From Chloroflexota bacterium (GTDB taxonomy: Bacteria > Chloroflexota > UBA11872), in NCBI GenBank assembly GCA_022825895.1, contig JAJDVX010000037.1, positions 62,001 through 126,000 of the forward strand: 64,000 bases of DNA, written 5' to 3'. Below, piece by piece: positions 16,842-25,982 of this stretch. Positions within the stretch are counted from its first letter, which is position 1. Every line of letters begins with the position of its first letter. The position numbers and the translations under genes are program-made. Below the pieces are notes generated by a model, which was not told the origin of the DNA, did no database searches, and saw only the letters and a list, made by a program, of their open reading frames with translations.

Positions 16842-18563
16842 TCAGGCGACGGTCAGCGCGCCTTCTTCGTGCAACTCCCGCAAGGTGTCGGCAACCAGCG
16901 CGCGGACGGCCGTGGCGGACTTCCCGACGGCGGCGCCCCAGGTTTCGATCGCGTCGTCCACGATCTGCTGGCCGGTGCGCGACCCATCCATCAATCGCAG
17001 CAGCGAGGTGGCGGCAATGGAGAGGAAGTGGGTCTTGGTGCTGTCGCCGTCGGGAATCTCGACCAGGGTGGCCGGGCGCAGCACGTCTTCCTGGTCGTTG
17101 AGCATGTAGGGCTGCCACTGCACGCCGTCCATCCAGGTGGGGACGCCGCCGAGCAGTTGCTCGACGGTGACCGGCTGATAGTCGCGGGCCTGGCGTTCCT
17201 CTTCGAGGTATTCCTCAAGTTGCGTCTGCTGCTCGTCGCTGAGTTCGAGTTCGAAGTTCTGGTAGATGATCTTGAGCTGCTCCGGACTGAAGCCGCCGGC
17301 GTGCTTGAGCTTGAGATGGCTGGTGGCGCCGGGGCTGCGTGAGACGCCGGCGGCGATCAGCGAGAACGCCTGTTGCAGCGAGAAGCTCTGCGACGGATCG
17401 ACGATGCGCCGGGCCTGCCAGAACCAGTCGTCGCGGTTGCGCTCGCCGTGGTACCAGTGCAGGGCCAGTTCCAGGAAATCCTGCGCCGTTTTGCGGTACT
17501 CGCTGTCGTACCAGTGCATGGCCAGCGGTTCCAGTTCGGGCTGGCGCAGCGCGGCGGTAAGGGTCAGGGCGGCTCGGATCGCCCCGTTCATGGCCAGGGC
17601 GATGCCGGTGGAGAGCACCGGGTCCACGAAACACGCCGCGTCGCCACAGAGCAGGTAGCCGGGGCCATGGAAGGACTTGCAGAAGAACGACCAGTCGCTG
17701 TCCATCTCCACGCGCTCGGAGATCCACTCGGCCGGCTCCAACAGGCGCAGCAGTTCGGGGGTAATGGCGACGTTCTTGAGGAAGAAGTCGACGCGCTGCT
17801 GCGGTTTCATCCCGCGCACGTGGCTGGGGTCGGTGACGAAGCCGACGCTGCTGATCTCGTTGGCCAGGGGGATGTGCCAGAACCAGCCGGCCTCGCTGGA
17901 GACGATGTGCAGGTTGCCGTCGTCGTTGAGTGTCAGGTCGGGGTAGACCTCGGAGAGCTTGCGGGCGCCCCGGTAGTAGCCGGACAGGGAGATGTGGCGC
18001 ATCTCCTCGTTGAACTCCCGCAGATTGAAGCGCGTGCCCAGCAGCGAGGACTGGCCCGAGCAATCGAGGATGTAGCGGGACTGCAGCTTGCCTTCGGACC
18101 CGTTGGGGCCGCGCCAGCGCAGCCCGGTGACGCGACCGCCCACCTGCGCGACGTCGGTGACCTGGGTCTCCTCCCAGACGGTGGCGCCGCAGTCCTCGCT
18201 GTGGTCTAGCAGGATCTTGTCGAAGTCCGCCCGGCGCACCTGGAAGGCAAAGAAGGCGTCGTCGATCATTTCCGAGAAGCGCAGGGTCCAGGGTTCGCGG
18301 GAGCGGCCCCAGATGTAGGTGGCGCCGTACTTGCGGACGAACCCGGCCCGCAGGACTTTCTCGGTGATGCCCATCTGGTCGAGCGCCAGGAAGGCGATGG
18401 GCAGCAGCGACTCGCCGATGTGCTCACGCGGGAATCGTTCGCGTTCGAGGACGGCCACCCGGAACCCGGCTCGAGTGAGCAGGGTGGCGGCCGTGGACCC
18501 GGCCGGCCCGCCGCCGATGACGGCGACATCGACATCCAGACCGTCGACCGGATGCGTGCTCAT
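16842..18563 (-). CDS. FAD-dependent oxidoreductase, flavin-halogenase-like, with PqqD-like C-terminus
   Basis: 573 residues. The N-terminal FAD-binding fold has AVIGGGPAGSTAATLLTRAG (residues about 14-33) and HIGESLLP. The segments KYGATYIWG (about 77-85) and WFWHIP (about 226-231, the W-x-W-x-I-P motif) match flavin-dependent halogenases and related monooxygenases. Residues about 490-573 (LSIAATSLLRLMDGSRTGQQ, then LRELHEEG) resemble a PqqD-type winged-helix peptide-binding domain. Halogenases chlorinate or brominate aromatic or carrier-bound substrates using FADH2. Here the PqqD-like tail hints at a peptide or carrier substrate (inference). The gene overlaps the upstream TPR gene by 4 bp. 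Confidence 0.8.
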   Translation of the reverse strand: MSTHPVDGLDVDVAVIGGGPAGSTAATLLTRAGFRVAVLERERFPREHIGESLLPIAFLALDQMGITEKVLRAGFVRKYGATYIWGRSREPWTLRFSEMIDDAFFAFQVRRADFDKILLDHSEDCGATVWEETQVTDVAQVGGRVTGLRWRGPNGSEGKLQSRYILDCSGQSSLLGTRFNLREFNEEMRHISLSGYYRGARKLSEVYPDLTLNDDGNLHIVSSEAGWFWHIPLANEISSVGFVTDPSHVRGMKPQQRVDFFLKNVAITPELLRLLEPAEWISERVEMDSDWSFFCKSFHGPGYLLCGDAACFVDPVLSTGIALAMNGAIRAALTLTAALRQPELEPLAMHWYDSEYRKTAQDFLELALHWYHGERNRDDWFWQARRIVDPSQSFSLQQAFSLIAAGVSRSPGATSHLKLKHAGGFSPEQLKIIYQNFELELSDEQQTQLEEYLEEERQARDYQPVTVEQLLGGVPTWMDGVQWQPYMLNDQEDVLRPATLVEIPDGDSTKTHFLSIAATSLLRLMDGSRTGQQIVDDAIETWGAAVGKSATAVRALVADTLRELHEEGALTVA

Positions 18564-20401
18564 GCCAGAGCCTCAAGCCGCGTGCGCGCCTGCGCGAGGT
18601 TGCCTGAGATCATCGCATGCTGTTGCGGGAAGGCGGCGACGTCGAACACCTGCGCGGCAATCTCAAAGCTGCGGATAGCTTCGTGCAGGTCCTGGGCGCC
18701 GGCGCCCGGCTGCATCAGCGCGACCGCCAGGTTGAAGTGAACGCTGGCGGACTCGCGCGGGTGGGATTGGATGTCGTAGGCCGCGGCCGACGCGCGGTAG
18801 GCCTCGATGGCCGCCGGCAGCACGTGGGGTTTGCCGCGCGCCGCCTGGGAGGCCAGAACCATGCCCAGCAGCATTTGCGTCTCGGCATGCGCGAGCGGTT
18901 CCGAGTCGCGCGGCCGATCCTCCAGCGCCCGGTACAGGTGCGCCGCGCCTTCCGCCAGGGCCCGGGGCTCAACGGCGCTCCGCTCCAGCGCCAGGCGGCC
19001 AAGCAGGTGGTGCGCCCGCGCGACGAGCGCGCGGTCCTCGTCCGAAGCCTCCAGCGCTCGATCGGCCGCCGCCGCGGCGCGCCGCCGGTTGTCCGGCCGG
19101 TCGCCGTCGGTCCGCGCGGCCAGGGCCTCGGCAAGCGCGACCTGGAGCGAGGCGTAGGCCACGGGTTCGGCTTCACGGTTGATGGCGTCCAGCCCGGCCT
19201 CGAACGCTTCGATGGCCTGGCGGACGTTTGCCGCCCGGTCGCCGGCGGCCGAGGCCAGCAGGGCTGACCCAAGGGTCAGGTTCACCCGCGCGTATTCGGT
19301 GGGGTACTGGGCGCGCGGCCAGGCCGACAGCGCATGCCGGCTGATTTCGAGGGCGCGCGCAACGCGCGGCTGCGTGGGCGCGGGGCTCTCCACGATCACG
19401 CGCGGCGCTTCGATCAGGGCGGGCGCCACGATCGACGTGGATGTCACCTGCGGCGCCAGCGCCAGCGCGGCCTCGAACTGCTCCAGGGCCGCAGCCCGGG
19501 ACGCCTCGCCGCCGCCGGGCAACCGCCCGGCCCACAGCCGGCCAAAGCCGAGGCGGAGTTCGGCGTGCCGGTCAGGCTGCGATTCGGCCGGCGCCTCGGC
19601 CAGGGCCGTGGCAAAGGCCCGCCGCGCCCGCTCGAAACGCGAAGGGTCGAGCGAGGTCAGCTCGACCTGCGTGAGGGCGGTTTCGGCGAGAGCCGCGGAA
19701 CGCAGGTCGTCGCGGTTGCCCGCGCTCGCCAGGTCCGCCGCCCGCAGGAACGCCCGCACCGCGGCGTCCAGGTGGGCGCGCCGGTCGCCTTCCATCTGCA
19801 CGCGCTGGGTCTGGCCCAGGCCAAGCAGGAATTCGGCGTGTTCGGCCGGGTATTCGTCAGGCGACACGCTCTCGAGCAGCGCGTGGTAGGCGCCGACCGC
19901 CTGGGCCCGGTCGCGGGCGTCCGGTGACGCCGCCAGCACCGCCGCCACGTTGGCCCGCGCCCGAGCGTGATCCAGCGGCGATACGTCCGGTGAGAGCGCC
20001 TCCAGCACCGTTTCGAAGCACCAGCGGGCCGACTCCAATTGCCCACCGGCCCAGTTGGCCAGGCCCAGGCCGTGAAATGCCCGCGCGTAGGCCTCCGGGA
20101 ACTCGTCGCGGTTGAAAACGACGATCGCCTTCTGATAGCTATCGATGGCCTCGGCCAGCAGGTCGGGATCGCCCAGGCGCGCCCGCAGGCTCAGCGTGTC
20201 GGCCAGGTCCAGGTGCAGCGCGCCGAACTCGATTGGGAGCACGGCAAGGTCGAACGCCTCGGCGGCTTCGATCAGGAGATCGGTGGCCGCGCGCAACTGC
20301 ATGATGTCGCTGCCGGTCCGCAACTCGCGCGCTTGCGCGAGCTTCTGACGGGCCGCGAGCAGGGCGGAATCGCCGGACACGCGCGACATGGATTCGTTCA
20401 T
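18560..20401 (-). CDS. Large tetratricopeptide-repeat protein
   Basis: 613 residues composed almost entirely of helical TPR-like units. Motifs such as EAFDLAVLPIEFGALHLDLA, YARAFHGLGLANWAGGQ and AEFLLGLGQTQ recur about every 35-50 residues. There is no signal peptide and no catalytic domain; in other bacteria such arrays often accompany CHAT or kinase domains, which are absent. It sits between an SRPBCC gene and the halogenase-like gene with a 4-bp overlap to the latter, so it probably acts as a scaffold for that operon's product, a role that is inferred. Confidence 0.8.
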   Translation of the reverse strand: MNESMSRVSGDSALLAARQKLAQARELRTGSDIMQLRAATDLLIEAAEAFDLAVLPIEFGALHLDLADTLSLRARLGDPDLLAEAIDSYQKAIVVFNRDEFPEAYARAFHGLGLANWAGGQLESARWCFETVLEALSPDVSPLDHARARANVAAVLAASPDARDRAQAVGAYHALLESVSPDEYPAEHAEFLLGLGQTQRVQMEGDRRAHLDAAVRAFLRAADLASAGNRDDLRSAALAETALTQVELTSLDPSRFERARRAFATALAEAPAESQPDRHAELRLGFGRLWAGRLPGGGEASRAAALEQFEAALALAPQVTSTSIVAPALIEAPRVIVESPAPTQPRVARALEISRHALSAWPRAQYPTEYARVNLTLGSALLASAAGDRAANVRQAIEAFEAGLDAINREAEPVAYASLQVALAEALAARTDGDRPDNRRRAAAAADRALEASDEDRALVARAHHLLGRLALERSAVEPRALAEGAAHLYRALEDRPRDSEPLAHAETQMLLGMVLASQAARGKPHVLPAAIEAYRASAAAYDIQSHPRESASVHFNLAVALMQPGAGAQDLHEAIRSFEIAAQVFDVAAFPQQHAMISGNLAQARTRLEALA

Positions 20402-20429
20402 TGGCGCGCCGACTCGAACAACTCCCGCG

Positions 20430-20897
20430 CTATTCGCCGCCCGCGGCGTCGGCCATCAGCTTGTCCAGGTTGGCCAGCGCCTGCTCAAACTCGGCCGCGA
20501 TCCGGCCGCGGCTGGTAAACGACTTGATCAGGCCCAGCGGGCCGCCGCCGGACCAGGTGCCGGTGAGGGTGATTTCCGTGTTGGCCGCGCTGGGGCGGAG
20601 GTCGATGGTTGTGCGGACGTTGTGGAGCGAGCCGACCTCGCGACCATCGCGAACCTCGCGCACGATCCGCCAGGCGATACGCCGCGAGTTGTCCCACGCC
20701 ACCACGCGGTGATGGACTTCCAGGCCGTCGTCCATGCGGGCCAGATGCTCACGCCCGAAGCCCTTGGGCGACCCGCCGGTGTGCTCGATTGACGACACGC
20801 CGGGCAACCAATCGGACATTCGCTCAAAATCCGACAACACGTGCCACACGAGTTCCTGCGAACCCGGTACCACCTGGCGGGCAACAACTTTGGCCAT
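20430..20897 (-). CDS. SRPBCC-family (START/Bet v1-like) protein
   Basis: 155 residues spanning one SRPBCC domain: an N-terminal strand VVARQVVPGSQELVWHVLSD, the FERMSDWLPGVSSIE helix region, a central beta-sheet and the long C-terminal helix (FEQALANLDKLMADA). The fold makes a hydrophobic pocket used by polyketide cyclases, lipid-transfer proteins and stress proteins. Only 28 bp separate it from the TPR gene, so SRPBCC-TPR-halogenase-like is probably one operon; a ligand-binding or cyclase partner in small-molecule tailoring is plausible. Confidence 0.85.
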   Translation of the reverse strand: MAKVVARQVVPGSQELVWHVLSDFERMSDWLPGVSSIEHTGGSPKGFGREHLARMDDGLEVHHRVVAWDNSRRIAWRIVREVRDGREVGSLHNVRTTIDLRPSAANTEITLTGTWSGGGPLGLIKSFTSRGRIAAEFEQALANLDKLMADAAGGE

Positions 20898-21041
20898 CTA
20901 GGGAGATCCTCTCGACCGCGCGGCCGTGCCGAAGGCGGCCGCTGGAGCGGGGCTGAACGGCCAGTGTGCGGCCTCCGGTGCGCTGGCCGCAAGGCGCGCC
21001 CCCGGTGCTAGGCTTGACTTCAGCCCGTGCCTGCACGCCCG

Positions 21042-21117
21042 GCCCCCGTCGTCTAGAGGCCTAGGACACCACCCTTTCAAGGTGGAGACAGGGATTCGAC
21101 TTCCCTCGGGGGTACCA
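21042..21117 (+). tRNA. tRNA-Glu (anticodon UUC)
   Basis: Cloverleaf visible: 7-bp acceptor stem (first pair G-U), D arm GTCTAGAGGCCTAGGAC, anticodon stem CCACC/GGTGG with loop CTTTCAA giving anticodon TTC, and a T arm with GATTCGACTTCCC. Discriminator A is followed by an encoded CCA ending at 21117. Confidence 0.93.
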
Positions 21118-21133
21118 GAGCGCCTTGCGCCGC

Positions 21134-21505
21134 CTAGCAATCCCCGCTGTTGGGGATGATGCAGATGAACTTCAGACGGCCCTCGCCGGTGTTGCGGAAC
21201 TGGTGCATGGCGTCCGGCGGCACGTAGACGGCCTCGCCCTCGGTAAACGGCTCGGCGCCCGTGGCCGTCTTCAGCTCGCCCGAGCCTTCCACGATGAATA
21301 CTTCGTGTTCCCAGGGATGCTGGTGATAGGGCGTGGCGCCGGCCGGCGCGACGTCGAACAGCCGCATGGCAAAATTTGGCGGCGATACTTGGCTGGCCAC
21401 CAGATCGTGCTTGATAACGGTTCCGACGCCTTCCGGCGAGACATCCAGCGTTGGCGCGTCGTCCGGCGCCACCACAAACGGCTTCTCAGTAGTACGAACC
21501 GCCAT
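21134..21505 (-). CDS. Small cupin-domain protein
   Basis: 123 residues, a single cupin barrel. Metal-binding motif 1 is visible in YHQHPWEHEVFIVEGSG and motif 2 in VPPDAMHQFRNTG, giving His/His/Glu/His ligands. Single-domain cupins act as isomerases, dioxygenases or small-molecule sensors; nothing here selects among them. It runs convergently toward the tRNA-Glu gene, ending 17 bp from it. Confidence 0.88.
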   Translation of the reverse strand: MAVRTTEKPFVVAPDDAPTLDVSPEGVGTVIKHDLVASQVSPPNFAMRLFDVAPAGATPYHQHPWEHEVFIVEGSGELKTATGAEPFTEGEAVYVPPDAMHQFRNTGEGRLKFICIIPNSGDC

Positions 21506-21691
21506 GGGGCAACTCCAGGGACCTGAGCCTGATCAGCATACGACGGAGCGACGGCCCGCGAACGTGGAGGCACCGCTCCGGCCTCGCGCTCGATCCGGGC
21601 AGCGTCGCGGCCACGCTCCGGGGCTGAGGTGCTGGTGGCGACGGGCAGGCCGTGGCGTCACAATGAGTCGACGACTCAGTGGGCCGGGCGA

Positions 21692-22291
21692 ATGACCGCA
21701 GCGCGACTGAAGCAAGCGTTGGATCGAATCGACGAGATCAACAGCGACGATCCGTACCAGATCCGGATTCTGGGCGAAGCCCGGCCCAAGGAACTGACCC
21801 ACGCCGCCATGGTTTCCAACTGGATCAGACGACTGCGCCCGCACGCGGACGACGCGCTCCGGATTGCGGCCCATGGTCACCACGTGCGGCGCTGGGCCAT
21901 CCCGCGTCGCGAGTATCCGCAGGGACGCCGCGGCTACCTGCGCTGGCGGCAGGCGCTGCAGGACCTGCACGCCGCCACGCTGGGCGAGGTAATGACTGAA
22001 GCCGGCTACGAGGCGGCCGCCATCGAACGCGCACAGGACCTGGTGCGTAAGAAGAACCTGCGGCGCGACCCGGACGCGCAGGCCCTGGAAGACGCGCTCT
22101 GCCTGGTCTTCCTGGAGACGCAGCTTGGCGAGTTCCGAAGCCGCCAGCCCGATCACCGAATGGTGGACATCCTGCGGAAGACGTGGGCCAAGATGTCGGC
22201 CGAGGCCCGGGCGCTGGCGCTCGACCTTGATCTCCCGCCGGACGACCGCCGGTTCGTGCTCGATGCGCTTGATCCCGCCGACCCTTCCTGA
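21692..22291 (+). CDS. DUF4202 family protein
   Basis: 199 residues from the ATG at 21692. Hallmarks of DUF4202 are ALDRIDEINSDDP at the N-terminus, RIAAHGHHVRRWAIPRREYP, the GRRGYLRWRQ segment and ALEDALCLVFLETQ. The conserved His, Arg and Asp/Glu residues of these helical proteins recall HD-type metal-dependent phosphohydrolases, but no activity is established. It stands alone, with a 94-bp gap before the first DarA-like gene. Confidence 0.85.
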   Translation: MTAARLKQALDRIDEINSDDPYQIRILGEARPKELTHAAMVSNWIRRLRPHADDALRIAAHGHHVRRWAIPRREYPQGRRGYLRWRQALQDLHAATLGEVMTEAGYEAAAIERAQDLVRKKNLRRDPDAQALEDALCLVFLETQLGEFRSRQPDHRMVDILRKTWAKMSAEARALALDLDLPPDDRRFVLDALDPADPS

Positions 22292-22385
22292 CGGGCCTCG
22301 AGGCCTGTTCGCCAGCGTTGACCTAGCAGAATGGCCAACCGCTCCGTTATGGTGAGTAGGCAGACCGGCTAGGAGTTCGCGCGCG

Positions 22386-22685
22386 GTGGCGGACACGCAA
22401 GACGAAGTTCAGCGCCTGATCTTTGCCGTCGTCCATCGAGACGACGCCGAGGGTGTGACCCGGATACTTGTCGAGTCCGGCTACCGCGCGACCCGAATTG
22501 ACGCCCAGGGCGGCTTCTTGCGCCGGGGGAACGCCGTGTTCATGGTGGGCGTCGTGGCCGAACAGGTTGACGACGTGATCGAGAAAATCCGCGGGGCGGC
22601 GCCGCACGCCTCCGGGCAATCCAAGCGCGGATCGACGTACGGCATCGTATTCGTGGTACGCGTGGACGCCTTTGCGCGCCTATGA
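22386..22685 (+). CDS. DarA-like (PII-fold, putative cyclic-di-AMP receptor) protein 1
   Basis: 99 residues from a GTG start with AGGAG 10 nt upstream. The N-terminal strand LIFAVVHRDDAEGV, the loop IDAQGGFLRRGNAVF and the strand GIVFVVRVDAF match the DarA/YaaQ (DUF970) PII-like family, whose Firmicute members bind cyclic di-AMP. The GGFLRxGN loop that contributes to ligand binding is intact. Whether this lineage makes c-di-AMP cannot be judged, because no diadenylate cyclase is in the window. A related gene follows at 22710. Confidence 0.85.
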   Translation: MADTQDEVQRLIFAVVHRDDAEGVTRILVESGYRATRIDAQGGFLRRGNAVFMVGVVAEQVDDVIEKIRGAAPHASGQSKRGSTYGIVFVVRVDAFARL

Positions 22686-22709
22686 GCCCAATGCCGAGGT
22701 ACGCACGCG

Positions 22710-23048
22710 ATGGCTGAACCCCTGGCCTACGACCGCATGGTGCTGTGCGTCGTTCAGGACGACGACGCGGGCGAGTATTCCACCGCGCTGCGCGAGGCCG
22801 GGATTGCCCATACCCGTGTCGCCAGCGCCGGCGGCTTTCTGCAGGCCACCAACGCCGTATTCGTCGTGGCGCTGGAGGCCGCGCGTCTGGACGAACTCAA
22901 AGAGATCACCGCCGGCACCTGCATCACGCGCACCGAACTGGTGACGCTGCCGTGGACGGGCGAGATCGACCTCTCGCTTCCGGTCGAGGTTGAAGTCGGC
23001 GGCGCCGCCATGTTCGTGCTGAAGCTGGAGCACGCGGAGCGGCTGTAG
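22710..23048 (+). CDS. DarA-like protein 2 (adjacent paralogue)
   Basis: 112 residues from the ATG at 22710, 24 bp after the first DarA-like gene. It keeps the same fold order: MVLCVVQDDDAGEY, ASAGGFLQATNAVFVVAL and a final strand MFVLKLEHAERL. The ligand loop differs: GGFLQATN replaces GGFLRRGN, losing the Arg and Gly. Its C-terminal half is longer. It may bind a different ligand or form hetero-oligomers with the first; both ideas are inference from the sequence divergence. Confidence 0.8.
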   Translation: MAEPLAYDRMVLCVVQDDDAGEYSTALREAGIAHTRVASAGGFLQATNAVFVVALEAARLDELKEITAGTCITRTELVTLPWTGEIDLSLPVEVEVGGAAMFVLKLEHAERL

Positions 23049-23059
23049 CCGCGCCGGCG

Positions 23060-23896
23060 TCAGGCGGGGTCCCGGCCGGCCCCTGACCACCAGCGTTGCA
23101 GGTCGGCCGGCGTGGGCGATCCGTCATAGGCCGCAACCCGCGTTCCGAATGTCCACGAGTCGCCCTCCGCGATAGTCAGCGGTTCGTACATCGTGGGGTT
23201 GAGCAGGCTGGTTCCGTAGAAGCGCGCGAACGTGGGGACCGGCGCCGAGGCGGGATGCGCCATCAGCGCGGCGCCGCAAGCGTGCTGGCCGATCGATCCG
23301 CGCACATCAACCCAGCGGACCGGATGTCCGTTGATCGCGTCGGCGCCCTGCCGCCCCTCCGAGTCACGCATCACGCCGCCGTCATCCTGGTCGAGCGCGT
23401 CAATCAGGCGGAGACCGGCCCATGCGTGGTTATCCACGCCCAGTTCCAGCGCGCCATGCGACGCCTGCAGCGTTGAAACCATGTCCAGCAGATGCGCCTG
23501 TCCTTCGCGCCGAATCTCGTGCGAGCGGAGCTCGGTGGCGACTACTGTTCCCCGACGGTCGCGCCACTCAAGCTTGAGGTCGATGCGCGCACGCCCAGCG
23601 CTGGCTTCCGGCTGGATGTCCACCGGCACAATCCAGCCGGCATCGACAAGGTCGTGAAAGACGTTGAGCCCGTTGACCTTCGCGTGGCCGATCCAAATGC
23701 CCTTGTGGTGCGGGAAGTTATGCGCGCCCATCTCCGTCACGGGATACCCGGCCGGGGTATAGAGGGGATGCACGCAGGGACGCATCAGGAACAGATCCTT
23801 GTCCGCGCCTCCCAGGTTCAGGGCCATGACCGGGCGTTCCGCATTCCGCACGTTCAGACGATTGAAGAAGCGCGGTTCCTGGAAGTGAATCTGCAT
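23060..23896 (-). CDS. DUF6807 (PmoA-like) family protein
   Basis: 278 residues from the ATG at 23896. The family pattern is clear: RPCVHPLYTPAGYPVTEMG, then PHHKGIWIGH near the N-terminus and ARFYGTSLLNPTMYEPLTI near the end. The protein is a beta-rich fold with conserved His residues, often encoded next to Gfo/Idh/MocA dehydrogenases and sugar-degrading genes, as here. Some relatives are annotated methane oxygenase PmoA, but the naming is misleading. The true reaction is unknown. Confidence 0.8.
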   Translation of the reverse strand: MQIHFQEPRFFNRLNVRNAERPVMALNLGGADKDLFLMRPCVHPLYTPAGYPVTEMGAHNFPHHKGIWIGHAKVNGLNVFHDLVDAGWIVPVDIQPEASAGRARIDLKLEWRDRRGTVVATELRSHEIRREGQAHLLDMVSTLQASHGALELGVDNHAWAGLRLIDALDQDDGGVMRDSEGRQGADAINGHPVRWVDVRGSIGQHACGAALMAHPASAPVPTFARFYGTSLLNPTMYEPLTIAEGDSWTFGTRVAAYDGSPTPADLQRWWSGAGRDPA

Positions 23897-24087
23897 GGAC
23901 AATCCTGGTGGGGGCGGCGAGGCGAGACAGGGCAAACAAGCCCGCAAGCTTGACCTGTTTCGGCCTCGCTCGCTAGTCTGCCCTACTTTCTCGCCCTTGA
24001 AGTGGCGAGCCTGACGAACCGCGTCAGCGCGATGCGGGCGGTGGGGTCGCTGGACAGGGGCCAGCCGGGAGGGAGCGCACGCACGGA

Positions 24088-25773
24088 ATGGTTACACGAA
24101 GACAGATGCTTCGCATGGGCGGTACCGCCGCCCTGGGGATTTCCGGCGCCGTCGCGCTGGCGGCCTGCGGCGAGACGCAAGTCGTCACCAAGGAAGTCCC
24201 CGTCGAGCGGGTCGTAGTCAAGGAAGTCCCGGTCGAGAAGATCGTGACGCAGCAGGTCGAGCGCGTCATTACCCAAGAGGTGGTGAACGTCGTCCGCGAG
24301 GAAGTTCCGGTCGAGAAGGTCGTCGAAGTCGAGAAGGTCGTCGAGAAGGTCGTGACCCAGCAGGTCGAGGTTGAGAAGGTCGTCGAGGTCGAGAAGGTCG
24401 TCGAAGTCGAGAAGGTTGTCGAGGTCGAGGCGATGCCGCAGCGCCCGAGCGCGGTCATCCGTCTGGCCAACGACCACTCGTCCGGCGCCCGCGGCGCGGC
24501 GATGAGCTGGGCGCTGGAGAAGTTCCACGCGGAGTTTCCGCACATCGTCATCAAGTTCGAGCCGCAGGACCACCTGTACGTCGACTCGTTCTCGATCCAC
24601 ATCGCGGCCGGGACGCAGGCCGAACTGGCGCTGCTGGACGGCGGGTTCTTCAACACCTGGGTGCACCGCGGCGGTTTCGCCCGCATCGACGGCGCGCTAA
24701 GCAAGCACCCCGATTGGGACCCGACCAAGTGGTACGCCCCGCCGGACGAAATGACCGTTGGTCAGTTCGACGACGACCGGGTTTCCCGCCCCGCCCCGCA
24801 CACCACGGGATACGGCGGGGTCGCCCAGTTTGGGATGCCCTACCAGGGCAACATCAACGGGAAGATCTTCAACTTCACGCTGTTGGAGGAGAAGGGCATC
24901 CCGATGCCGGTGGAAGGCTCCTTCCACCTGGAGCGCGAGGCCTGGGACATGTACATGCAGGCCAGCGACCCGGAAACCAACACTTGGGGTCTGCGGATGG
25001 CGTCCAATGCCTGGATCGTCTGGGGCAGTTGGGCGCGCGCGCTGCAAAACAGCGGGAATCACATGTACCGCGCCCCCGACCAGTTGCACTGGGACATCTT
25101 CAACGACGGTGGCGACCGGGGCTTCGCCTACGCGGTGAACAGCGTGCAGACGGACGCCGTGGCGCCGCCGTTCGACCAGCTCCAGTCGATCGCCGGTGAA
25201 TTCGGCGACCCGTTCTCGGCCGGGAAGATGGCAACGTACTGGACCGGTGGCGGCGTCGGCGGGACCATCCCGCGCATCAAGGACCGCTTCTCCTGGGGTC
25301 TTGGACCTATCGAGGAGGGCGACCGCGGTGGCGCGCCGCATCACTTCACCAACCAGGGCCAGTACTGCACGGCCACGGCCGAGAGGAACGGCCTGGTGGA
25401 AGAGTGCACGGAGACCTTGCTGTTCTTCGCGGGTCCGCAGGTCCAGGGTCGTATCGCCATTGACCGCGGCTCGCTGCCCATGCTCAAGACGGTGATCGAG
25501 TCCGATGAGTTCAAGGCCGGGCCGCCCGAAAACCACGGGTACTACAAGACCTGGATGGACAAGACGGACCACCACCACTGGCAGAACGGCCACCCCAACT
25601 GGTGGGAGTGGTACGAGTCCTTCCGCGCGGCCGACCCGCCCTTCATCGGCGACATGTCGATCGAAGAGGGGATGCAGCACATCATCAACACCTCCGACCG
25701 TGTTCTCGAGAACACCAGGGCGGAGTACGACGAGTGGAAGGCCTGGATCGACGCCTTGCCGCCTACGTCCTAA
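24088..25773 (+). CDS. ABC transporter extracellular solute-binding lipoprotein
   Basis: 561 residues. A twin-arginine-like signal (RRQMLRMGG) precedes the lipobox LAAC (near residue 29). Residues about 30-112 are Val-Glu-Lys-Val-Val / Glu-Val-Glu-Lys repeats, forming a surface stalk. The remainder is a family-1 (sugar-type) solute-binding fold: LEKFHAEFPHIVIKFE, AAGTQAELALLDGG and a Trp-rich C-terminal lobe. It captures an oligosaccharide or similar solute for an ABC importer. No permease or ATPase gene is adjacent, so it is an orphan in this window and must use components encoded elsewhere. Confidence 0.88.
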   Translation: MVTRRQMLRMGGTAALGISGAVALAACGETQVVTKEVPVERVVVKEVPVEKIVTQQVERVITQEVVNVVREEVPVEKVVEVEKVVEKVVTQQVEVEKVVEVEKVVEVEKVVEVEAMPQRPSAVIRLANDHSSGARGAAMSWALEKFHAEFPHIVIKFEPQDHLYVDSFSIHIAAGTQAELALLDGGFFNTWVHRGGFARIDGALSKHPDWDPTKWYAPPDEMTVGQFDDDRVSRPAPHTTGYGGVAQFGMPYQGNINGKIFNFTLLEEKGIPMPVEGSFHLEREAWDMYMQASDPETNTWGLRMASNAWIVWGSWARALQNSGNHMYRAPDQLHWDIFNDGGDRGFAYAVNSVQTDAVAPPFDQLQSIAGEFGDPFSAGKMATYWTGGGVGGTIPRIKDRFSWGLGPIEEGDRGGAPHHFTNQGQYCTATAERNGLVEECTETLLFFAGPQVQGRIAIDRGSLPMLKTVIESDEFKAGPPENHGYYKTWMDKTDHHHWQNGHPNWWEWYESFRAADPPFIGDMSIEEGMQHIINTSDRVLENTRAEYDEWKAWIDALPPTS

Positions 25774-25808
25774 GCGCCAGACACTCGTCCGCTTCTGCGG
25801 GTGAGACA

Positions 25809-25838
25809 CCGTCGGCCCGGCGTACGCCGGGCCGACGG
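25809..25838 (+). terminator. Perfect hairpin after the solute-binding protein gene
   Basis: A 30-nt perfect palindrome (15 bp each side, GC-rich, centred on CGTACG) begins 36 bp after the stop codon and is followed by CTCGTTT. It is a probable transcription terminator, though the U-tract is short. Confidence 0.7.
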
Positions 25839-25982
25839 CTCGTTTAAGGCCGAAACTCAGGCGCCGCGGGCCGGTGGTCCATCGCCGCGCTGCGATAGGC
25901 TCCGATTGCCGACGCCATCCGCGGCGAGTCTCGCCGGTTGCCGGCCGCAGCGCCTCGGACGGCCCCCAGGGAGCACACCGGC

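Noticed and set aside
23430..23445. GGTTATCCACGC resembling a DnaA box
   Set aside because: Lies inside the conserved DUF6807 gene and stands alone.
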